DNA of 22,790 nt from an uncultured Thermomonas sp. (GTDB lineage: Bacteria; Pseudomonadota; Gammaproteobacteria; Xanthomonadales; Xanthomonadaceae), in the NCBI GenBank assembly GCA_946480065.1, contig CAMLJA010000004.1, forward strand, positions 1 to 22,790, written 5' to 3'. The translations under genes and the position numbers were made by a program. Each line of letters starts with the position of its first letter. The stretch's first letter is position 1. Below the pieces are notes generated by a model that was given only the letters and a program-made list of their open reading frames with translations, made no database searches and was not told the origin of the DNA. Below, one piece after another: positions 15,869 to 22,790 of the stretch.

Positions 15869-15982
15869 CCATCGAGACCGGCGGAGGGACAGGCCCTTTG
15901 ATGCCGGGGCAACCGGACGATCGCGCAGGCGGCCGTCGAGGTGCCAAATCCTGCGGGGACCTGTGCGTCTGCCGGAAGATGG
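15869..15982 (+). ncRNA. SAM-I (S-box) riboswitch aptamer
   Basis: The conserved SAM-I core is present in order: GCGGAGGGACAGGCCC (15881-15896), TTGATGCC (15898-15905), GGGGCAACC (15906-15914) and GAGGTGCCAAATCCTGC (15938-15954). Helices can be drawn: P1 CCATC/GATGG (15869-15873 with 15978-15982), P2 CCGGC/GCCGG (15878-15882 with 15903-15907) with the kink-turn GGA/GA, P3 with GACG/CGTC (15916-15919 with 15934-15937), and P4 CGGGGAC with GTCT-g-CCG (15954-15960 with 15967-15974). Binding of S-adenosylmethionine should stabilise P1 and report methionine sufficiency. It lies 95 nt before metX, as in the Xanthomonas met operon. Confidence 0.96.
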
Positions 15983-16077
15983 TTGCGGGGCCGCCGCGTG
16001 CGGTCCGCGACGCCGACGTGGTCGGCCTTCCGCTCCCCGTGCGACTCCGATGGCCCCGTCCATCCCCGGAGTCCGCC
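15978..16077 (+). promoter_or_regulatory. Riboswitch expression platform with SD-sequestering hairpin and initiator-tRNA complement
   Basis: OFF fold: GACTCC (16043-16048) pairs with GGAGTC (16068-16073), which contains the metX Shine-Dalgarno GGAG (16068-16071); GATGG (16049-16053) and CCATC (16060-16064) extend the stem around a CCCCGT loop. ON fold: the P1 3' strand GATGG (15978-15982) and GCGGGGCC (15985-15992) can pair with CCATC (16060-16064) and GGCCCCGT (16052-16059); this excludes the OFF hairpin. TGGTTGCGGGG (15980-15990) is complementary to CCCCGCAACCA, the 3' end of initiator tRNA. There is no T-rich tail, so control should be at translation. A third hairpin, GCCGAC-GTG-GTCGGC, sits at 16012-16026. 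Confidence 0.8.
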
Positions 16078-17154
16078 ATGAACCTTGCCGAACGCATCGC
16101 CCCCGACCGCCGTCCCCCTCCCCCTCTCCCGGCGCCGGGGGCGATGCGGCCGGCATCCACCCACGCGTATGGCGCCTGCCGCGGCAGCGTGGATGCGGTG
16201 CTGGCCACCCGCCACGCCGGCCCGCGCGCGCTGCGCCTGGACTACGAGCTGGTCGGCCCCGCCGATGCGCCGGTGGTGTTCGTCGCCGGCGGCATCTCCG
16301 CGCACCGCCACGTCGCCGCGAACGCGCTCGATGCCACGCCCGGCTGGGCGCCCGGCCTGCTGGATGCCGGCCGCGCGCTGGACCCGGCGCGGCGACGGAT
16401 CTTGGCGTTCGACTACGTCGGTGCCGACGGCAGCCTGGACGCGCCCATCGACACCGCCGACCAGGCGGACGCGGTGGTGCTGCTGCTGGACGCGCTGGGC
16501 GTCGACGCGCTGCACGCCTTCGTCGGCTACTCCTACGGCGCGCTGGTCGGGTTGCAGCTGGCGGCGCGCCATCCGCGGCGCCTGCGCCGGCTGGTCGCGG
16601 TCAGCGGCACGCATCGCCCGCACCCGCACGCCGCTGCGTGGCGCGCGCTGCAGCGCAAGGCGGTGGCGCTGGGCCGCCTGCAGTGCGCGGAGGAGGAGGG
16701 GCTGTCGCTGGCGCGCCAGCTGGCGATGCTGAGCTACCGCACGCCCGGGGAATTCGCCGAACGCTTCGACGCGCCGCCCATCCTCAGCAACGGCCGCGTG
16801 CGCGTGGCCGCGGAGGACTACCTGGATGCCGCCGGCGCGAAATTCGTCGCGCGCGTGTCGGCCACCGCGTGGCTGCGCCTGTCCGAATCGATCGACCTGC
16901 ACCGCGTCGATCCCGCCGCGATCGCCGTGCCGGTGTCGCTGGTGGCGGTGGAGGGCGACCCGCTGGTGCCGCTGGCGGACGCGGTGGCGCTGCTGGAGGC
17001 CCTTGGCGGCCGCGGCCGCCTGCACGTGCTGCGCTCGCGCTACGGCCACGACGCCTTCCTGAAGGACACCGACCGCATCGACGCCCTGCTGGCCAGCGAG
17101 CTGGCCCTGGTCGATGCCGCGTCGCCGTCCCCCGTTTCCGGAGCACCCGCATGA
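16078..17154 (+). CDS. metX: MetX-like homoserine O-acyltransferase (alpha/beta-hydrolase)
   Basis: A 358-residue alpha/beta-hydrolase that should activate homoserine by O-acylation, the first committed step of methionine synthesis. The catalytic triad fits: nucleophile Ser152 in GYSYGALVGLQLAARHP, Asp294 in VEGDPLVPLAD and His324 in RYGHDAFLKD; the oxyanion segment is VVFVAGGISAHRHVAAN (66-82). Classical MetX has GGSMGG at the nucleophile, so this is a divergent, shorter subgroup, and whether acetyl- or succinyl-CoA is the donor cannot be told. The N-terminal 25 residues are Pro-rich and non-conserved. Start 16078 has GGAG at 16068-16071 inside the riboswitch-controlled hairpin; the frame is open upstream, but earlier starts would lie within the aptamer. 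Its stop overlaps metB by ATGA. Confidence 0.85.
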   Translation: MNLAERIAPDRRPPPPLPAPGAMRPASTHAYGACRGSVDAVLATRHAGPRALRLDYELVGPADAPVVFVAGGISAHRHVAANALDATPGWAPGLLDAGRALDPARRRILAFDYVGADGSLDAPIDTADQADAVVLLLDALGVDALHAFVGYSYGALVGLQLAARHPRRLRRLVAVSGTHRPHPHAAAWRALQRKAVALGRLQCAEEEGLSLARQLAMLSYRTPGEFAERFDAPPILSNGRVRVAAEDYLDAAGAKFVARVSATAWLRLSESIDLHRVDPAAIAVPVSLVAVEGDPLVPLADAVALLEALGGRGRLHVLRSRYGHDAFLKDTDRIDALLASELALVDAASPSPVSGAPA

Positions 17155-18362
17155 GCCACGTCGCCCCCGTTCCGTCCGGCCGTCCGGCCACCCGCGCGGT
17201 GCGCGCCGGCATCGACCGCGACGCCGCCTTCGGCGCGGTGACGCCGCCGCTGGTGCTGTCGTCCAACTTCAGCTTCGCCGGCTTCAACCAGAAGCGCACC
17301 TACGACTACACCCGCAGCGGCAATCCCACCCGCGACCTGCTGGGCGAAGCGCTGGCCGAACTGGAAGGCGGCGCCGGTGGCGTCGTCACCGCCACCGGCA
17401 TGGCGGCGATCACCCTGGTCCTGCACGCGCTGCTGCGGCCCGGCGACGTGCTGGTGGTGCCGCACGATTGCTACGGCGGCAGCTGGCGGCTGTTCAACGC
17501 GCTGGCGGCGAAGGGCGCCTTCGAACTACTGACCTGCGACCTCACCGATCCGCAGGCGGTGGCCGCGGCGCTGGCGCGCCGGCCGGCGCTGGTGTGGATC
17601 GAAACCCCGTCCAACCCGCTGCTGCGGATCACCGACCTGCGCTTCGTGGTCGGCGCCGCGCAGGCGGCCGGGGCGCGGGCGGTGGTCGACAACACGTTCC
17701 TCTCGCCGGCCCTGCAGCGGCCGATCGCCGACTTCGGCGCCGACCTGGTGGTGCACTCGACCACCAAGTACATCAACGGCCACAGCGACGTCGTCGGTGG
17801 CGCGGCGGTGGCGCGCGACGCCGAGGTCCACGCGCAACTGGCATGGTGGGCGAATGCGCTCGGCCTCACCGGGGCGCCGTTCGACAGCTTCCTCACCCTG
17901 CGCGGGCTGCGCACGCTGGATGCGCGCCTGCGCGTGCACCAGGAGAACACGCGGGTGCTGGTGGCGCTGCTGGACGGCCACCCGGCAGTGCGCGCGCTGC
18001 ACTGGCCGGGGCTGGCCACGCATCCGGGCCACGCGCTGGCGGCGCGCCAGCAGCACGGCTTCGGCGCGATGCTGAGCGTCGAACTGGACGGCGGCGAAGC
18101 CGCGGTGCGGGCCTTCCTGGACGGCCTGCGCTGGTTCACCCTCGCCGAGTCGCTGGGCGGCGTGGAAAGCCTGGTCGCGCATCCCGCCACCATGACCCAC
18201 GCGGCGATGAGCGCGGAGGCGCGCGCGCAGGCCGGGATCTCCGACGGCCTGCTGCGGCTGTCGGTGGGCATCGAGCACGCCGACGACCTGGTGGCGGACC
18301 TGGCCGATGCCCTGGCGCGCGCGCAGGCCGCGGGCCCGGGTCAGCGGCAGGCGGCGCGATGA
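17151..18362 (+). CDS. metB: Cystathionine gamma-synthase (PLP-dependent, Cys/Met metabolism family)
   Basis: A 403-residue PLP enzyme that joins O-acylhomoserine and cysteine into cystathionine. Signature residues are present: TYDYTRSGNPTRDLLGEALAELEGG (50-74), the phosphate-binding ATGMAAI (81-87), Asp180 in VVDNTFLSPALQRP holding the pyridine nitrogen, and Lys206 in HSTTKYINGHSDVVGG forming the Schiff base. The C-terminal SLGGVESLVAHPATMTHAAMS and GISDGLLRLSVGIEHADDLVADL are standard. The related cystathionine beta/gamma-lyase or O-acylhomoserine sulfhydrylase cannot be excluded by sequence; the operon with metX and hom favours the synthase. ATGA overlaps at both ends (17151 with metX, 18359 with hom) couple translation, and CCGGAG precedes the start by 7 nt, so the riboswitch should control all three genes. 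Confidence 0.92.
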   Translation: MSHVAPVPSGRPATRAVRAGIDRDAAFGAVTPPLVLSSNFSFAGFNQKRTYDYTRSGNPTRDLLGEALAELEGGAGGVVTATGMAAITLVLHALLRPGDVLVVPHDCYGGSWRLFNALAAKGAFELLTCDLTDPQAVAAALARRPALVWIETPSNPLLRITDLRFVVGAAQAAGARAVVDNTFLSPALQRPIADFGADLVVHSTTKYINGHSDVVGGAAVARDAEVHAQLAWWANALGLTGAPFDSFLTLRGLRTLDARLRVHQENTRVLVALLDGHPAVRALHWPGLATHPGHALAARQQHGFGAMLSVELDGGEAAVRAFLDGLRWFTLAESLGGVESLVAHPATMTHAAMSAEARAQAGISDGLLRLSVGIEHADDLVADLADALARAQAAGPGQRQAAR

Positions 18363-19504
18363 ACGCCCGGGTGGTGGCGCTGCCGTTGCCCGACGGCGCG
18401 CCCGCGCGGGTGGCGCTGCTGGGCACCGGCACGGTGGGACGCGCCGTGTGGGCCCGGTTGGCCGGCTGGCAGGGCACGGCGCTGGGCGCGCGGCTGGCGC
18501 TGGCCTACGTCGCCAACTCGCGCGTGGCGGCGCTGGCGGCCGCGCCGGTGGCCGGCGACGTCGGTGCGCTGCTGGCGCGAGCCACCCGCCCGCATGCGCT
18601 CGAGGCGGTGGACGCCGCGCTCGGCGGCAGCGGCACCCGCATCGTCATCGATGCCACCGCGTCCGAGGCGGTGGCGGACCGGCACCCGCACTGGCTGGCG
18701 CGCGGCGTCCACGTGGTCACCGCCTGCAAGCTGGGGCAGGGCACGTCGCTGGCGCGCTGGCGCGTCATCCAGGCCGCGCGCGAGGCCGGCGGCACCCGTT
18801 ACGGCGACAGCGCCACCGTCGGCGCAGGCCTGCCGATCCTGCGGTCATTGCGCGCGCTGCAGGCCGGCGGCGACCGCATCCACGCGATCGCCGGCGTGCT
18901 GTCCGGTTCGCTCGCGTGGCTGTTCCACCAGTACGACGGCCTGCGGCCGTTCTCCGGTTTCGTGCGCGAGGCGCACGCGGCGGGTTACACCGAGCCGGAC
19001 CCGCGCGAGGACCTGTCGGGCGAGGACGTGCGCCGCAAGCTGCTGATCCTGGCCCGCGCCGCCGGGGTGCCGCTGGCGCCGGCCGATGTCGCGGTGGATT
19101 CGCTGGTGCCGGATGGACTCGCCGGCCTGCCGCGCGCGGCGCTGGACGCTGCCCTGCCGCAGCTCGATGCCCTGCTGCGCGCGCGCTATGCAGATGCGTG
19201 GAAGCAGGGCGCGCGGCTGCGCTTCATCGCCCGGCTGCAGGCCGGCGGCAGCGCGCGGGTGGGGCTGGAGGCGCTGCCCGCGGACGATCCGCTGGCGGGC
19301 GGCGGCGGCACCGACAACCGGGTGGCGATCTGGTCCGATCGCTATCGCGCGCAGCCGCTGGTGCTGCAGGGGCCCGGCGCCGGCGCCGAAGTCACCGCCG
19401 CGGCGCTGCTGGACGACGCGCTGGCGATCCAGGCGTCAGCGGCTCAACGCCACTCGGCGGAGGCGAAGAACTCCTCGATCGGCTGGGCGCGCTGGAACGC
19501 GTAG
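18359..19504 (+). CDS. hom: Homoserine dehydrogenase, short form without ACT domain
   Basis: A 381-residue NAD(P)-dependent enzyme reducing aspartate semialdehyde to homoserine, feeding metX directly. The N-terminal Rossmann motif is VALLGTGTVGRAVW (18-31); TACKLGQGTSLA (121-132) holds conserved Lys124; the catalytic domain shows HAIAGVLSGSLAWLF (175-189), GYTEPDPREDLSGEDVRRKLLILAR (209-233) with the expected Asp223 and Lys227. There is no aspartokinase part and no C-terminal ACT regulatory domain, so allosteric threonine control through ACT is not expected. The last 20 residues (about 361-381, AAQRHSAEAKNSSIGWARWNA) do not look like the family and are encoded within the antisense 3' end of the GGDEF/EAL gene; the 61-nt overlap is tail to tail. 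It ends the met operon; no terminator is visible. Confidence 0.92.
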   Translation: MNARVVALPLPDGAPARVALLGTGTVGRAVWARLAGWQGTALGARLALAYVANSRVAALAAAPVAGDVGALLARATRPHALEAVDAALGGSGTRIVIDATASEAVADRHPHWLARGVHVVTACKLGQGTSLARWRVIQAAREAGGTRYGDSATVGAGLPILRSLRALQAGGDRIHAIAGVLSGSLAWLFHQYDGLRPFSGFVREAHAAGYTEPDPREDLSGEDVRRKLLILARAAGVPLAPADVAVDSLVPDGLAGLPRAALDAALPQLDALLRARYADAWKQGARLRFIARLQAGGSARVGLEALPADDPLAGGGGTDNRVAIWSDRYRAQPLVLQGPGAGAEVTAAALLDDALAIQASAAQRHSAEAKNSSIGWARWNA

Positions 19505-21630
19505 CCCTGGGCGAAGTCCAGCCCCATGTCGTGCAGCAGCTGCAGCTGTTCCTCGGTCTCCACCTGCTCGGCGACCGCCTGCTTGTCCAGCAGGTGGGCG
19601 ATGTCGGTGATCGAGCGCACCACCGCCTCGGGCAGCGGCCCGTTGCCCAGGTCGCGGACGAAGCTGCCGTCGATCTTCAGGTAGTCGACGTCCAGCCCGC
19701 GCAGGTAGCCGAACGAGCAGAACCCGGTGCCGAAGTCGTCCAGCGCGAAGCGGCAGCCCAGCTCGCGCAGGCGTCCGATGAACCGCCGCGCGCGGGTCAT
19801 GTCGCGGACCACGCTGGTCTCGGTGATCTCCAGGCAGAGCTGCCCCGGCCGGACCGTGCTGCGCTTGAGCCGCGCCGCGACGTAGTCGCAGAAATCCTCG
19901 TCGACCAGGGTGGTGCCGCCGATGTTCACCCCGAAGCTGGCCACGTGGGCGGCGTCCTCGGGATGCTGCTCCAGCCAGGTCAGGATGGCGTCCAGCACGT
20001 GCCGGTCCAGCCGTGGCCCCATGCGGTAGCGCTCCGCGGCCACGATCACGTCGGCCGGCGGCCGCAGGTTGCCGTCGGCGTCGATCCAGCGCACCAGGGT
20101 CTCGAACCGCGACTGCGCCGGCCCGGGGTTGCGCAGGTCGACGATCGGCTGGCACCACAGCGCGAAGCGGCGGTGGTCCAGCGCGTCGCGCGCGGCGATG
20201 GCCGAGTGCATGGCGCGGGTGCGGTCGCGGATGTCGTCGGGGTTGGACGCGGCGGCGAACGCGCGGTTGCCGCCCAGCTCCTTGGCCGCGAAGCAGGCGG
20301 CGTCGGCCTGGGTCAGCAGCTGGTCGAAGGCCAGGTGCGGCGGCTGGCTGGTGGCCAGGCCGATGCTGCCGGTGGTGCCCAGGTTCTGGCCCTGCCAGGC
20401 CACCCGCAGCTTCTCGATGGCGGCCAGCAGGCGGCGGGCGCGGGTCATCGCCGCGCTTTCGTCGACCGGCGCCAGCACCGCGAATTCGTCGCCGCCGGTG
20501 CGCGCCATCAGCGCGTCCTCGCCGAACTCGTCCAGGAACAGGGTGCCGATGCCGCGGATCATCTCGTCGCCGGCCACGTGGCTGGCCGAATCGTTGACCA
20601 GCTTGAAGTGGTCGATGTCGACGTACATCAGCGTCTGCACCGACAGCGAGGTGCCCAGCTGCTGGCGCGCCTGCTCCTCGAACGCGTCGCGGTTGAGCAG
20701 GCCGGTCAGGGTGTCGCGGGTGGCGCGCTGGTGCAGGGCGGCCATCGCGTGCGCGTGCTCCTGGCGGGACGCCAGCAGCAGCACCGGGATGATCGCGAAC
20801 AGCACCAGCATGCCCATCATCAGCGCGCTGTCGTGCAGGGTGGACGGCCGCTCGAAGCCGCCCAGCCCCAGCCCGGTCATCAGCGCCACGCAGATGATCA
20901 CCGCCGAGGTGGACACCAGGGTCACGATGGGCGGGTAGCGGGTGGTCGACCACAGCAGCAGGGCCAGCGGCAGGCTGGCGACGGCCAGCGGGTAGCGGGT
21001 GCCCAGCAGGCTGATCGCGTAGACCAGCCACAGCATCGCCAGCAGCAGGAACGCCCACATCACGATCTCGCGGGTGGACGCGCGCGACCGGTGCGGCGAG
21101 GGGCCGGCCAGCCCGCCGCCGATCAGGTACAGCCCGAGCGGGGCGATGCTCGCCAGCCCCAGCAGGTCGCCCAGCGCCCACTGCAGCATCGCGCCCGGGG
21201 CATCGTGCGCCGCCACCATCCGCGCCTGCACCATGCCGGCCACGCCGACCGCGGCGCTGACGACGCTGACCAGCAGCGAGCCGCGCAGCAGCAGGAAGCC
21301 GTCGGCGCTGCGCAGGTGGATGACCGGGACGCGCCGGCGCACGTACCAGCCGCCCAGCGCGGTGGCCAGCGCGTTGCTGGCGATCGAATAAGGCAGGAAC
21401 GCCTCCGGGACCGGCACCACCAGCGAGTGCACCAGCAGGGTCGCCACCGGCAGCGCGGTGGCGTACCACAGCCCGTAGCGCACCACCGCGGCGAAGCCAA
21501 TGCCCGCGGCCGGCCAGAACAGGGTGACGTCCGAGGGCGTGCGCAGGAAGAACACCGCCACCACGGATCCGGCGAAGTACAGCGCCACCAGCAGCGCCCA
21601 TCGCCACGCATGTCCCAGCCACCGGTTCAT
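19444..21630 (-). CDS. MASE1-GGDEF-EAL cyclic-di-GMP turnover protein
   Basis: A 728-residue inner-membrane protein. Residues 1-290 hold about eight membrane helices with MASE1 features (TLFWPAAGIGFAAVVRYG near 36-53, AMLQWALGDLLGLASIAPLGLYL near 147-169), an integral sensor of unknown ligand. The GGDEF domain (about 303-460) has DIDHFKLVND and an intact RTGGDEFAVLA (377-387), so cyclase activity is possible; the RxxD inhibitory site is absent (FGED at 369-372). The EAL domain (about 475-720) reads ETL at 510-512 with Asn569, Glu601, Asp631-Asp632 (LDDFGTG), Lys652 (KIDGSF), Glu691 and Gln708, a full set of phosphodiesterase residues. Both activities are therefore possible and the net effect cannot be predicted. 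It points toward the met operon with which it overlaps, and follows sdaA by 58 bp on the same strand. Confidence 0.92.
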   Translation of the reverse strand: MNRWLGHAWRWALLVALYFAGSVVAVFFLRTPSDVTLFWPAAGIGFAAVVRYGLWYATALPVATLLVHSLVVPVPEAFLPYSIASNALATALGGWYVRRRVPVIHLRSADGFLLLRGSLLVSVVSAAVGVAGMVQARMVAAHDAPGAMLQWALGDLLGLASIAPLGLYLIGGGLAGPSPHRSRASTREIVMWAFLLLAMLWLVYAISLLGTRYPLAVASLPLALLLWSTTRYPPIVTLVSTSAVIICVALMTGLGLGGFERPSTLHDSALMMGMLVLFAIIPVLLLASRQEHAHAMAALHQRATRDTLTGLLNRDAFEEQARQQLGTSLSVQTLMYVDIDHFKLVNDSASHVAGDEMIRGIGTLFLDEFGEDALMARTGGDEFAVLAPVDESAAMTRARRLLAAIEKLRVAWQGQNLGTTGSIGLATSQPPHLAFDQLLTQADAACFAAKELGGNRAFAAASNPDDIRDRTRAMHSAIAARDALDHRRFALWCQPIVDLRNPGPAQSRFETLVRWIDADGNLRPPADVIVAAERYRMGPRLDRHVLDAILTWLEQHPEDAAHVASFGVNIGGTTLVDEDFCDYVAARLKRSTVRPGQLCLEITETSVVRDMTRARRFIGRLRELGCRFALDDFGTGFCSFGYLRGLDVDYLKIDGSFVRDLGNGPLPEAVVRSITDIAHLLDKQAVAEQVETEEQLQLLHDMGLDFAQGYAFQRAQPIEEFFASAEWR

Positions 21631-21688
21631 CGCCGCAGTCTAGACCCGCGCGGCCCCCGGCGATACGCCGCCGCCCGGGCCGGCCGCC

Positions 21689-22790
<1,102 letters not shown>

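Noticed and set aside
16012..16026. GCCGAC-GTG-GTCGGC as a transcription terminator in the met leader
   Set aside because: A perfect 6-bp stem but no U-run follows; more likely a structural spacer hairpin in the expression platform.

Overview
The window is one contiguous piece of GC-rich, gene-dense bacterial chromosome. It most resembles the family Xanthomonadaceae (Lysobacter, Luteimonas or Pseudoxanthomonas type). That placement is an inference from the gene set: an Oar-like TonB-dependent receptor, a GTP-type PEP carboxykinase, a SAM-I riboswitch ahead of a metX-metB-hom operon, a MASE1-GGDEF-EAL protein, and extreme third-position GC bias. I see no phage, transposon, CRISPR array, tRNA or rRNA. 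Both edges cut a gene: pckG on the left and the L-serine deaminase on the right.

Layout from left to right. At 1-3535 are the tail of pckG and a large outer-membrane receptor with its own promoter, a structured leader and a strong terminator. At 3668-4759 is an exported transglutaminase-like/TPR protein. At 4836-6828 is a three-gene operon: an ECF sigma factor, a cysteine-free membrane anti-sigma candidate and an exported DUF4097-type repeat protein, ending at a bidirectional terminator. At 6916-8826 on the minus strand are an unknown exported protein behind a sigma-E-like promoter and the redox chaperone Hsp33. At 8885-11143 on the plus strand are a short leader ORF, mtgA, a GtrB-like glycosyltransferase and a CBS-domain protein. 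At 11147-15760 on the minus strand are an AsmA-family protein, release factor 3 and an M23 peptidase-like protein.

The most interesting region is 15809-19504. A perfect 24-bp palindrome touches a consensus -35 box. A SAM-I riboswitch follows, and its expression platform holds an 11-nt segment exactly complementary to the 3' end of initiator tRNA (CCCCGCAACCA). The platform can fold either to hide or to expose the metX Shine-Dalgarno sequence. The three methionine genes then overlap by ATGA junctions. The operon is therefore probably controlled by a DNA-binding regulator, by SAM and by uncharged initiator tRNA. The SAM plus tRNA design matches what I recall being reported for Xanthomonas campestris; the added palindrome is the part I cannot place.

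The right end holds, on the minus strand, a MASE1-GGDEF-EAL cyclic-di-GMP protein whose 3' end overlaps hom tail to tail by 61 nt, and a truncated L-serine ammonia-lyase. The longest gene-free stretch (15761-16077) is filled by the palindrome, promoter and riboswitch.
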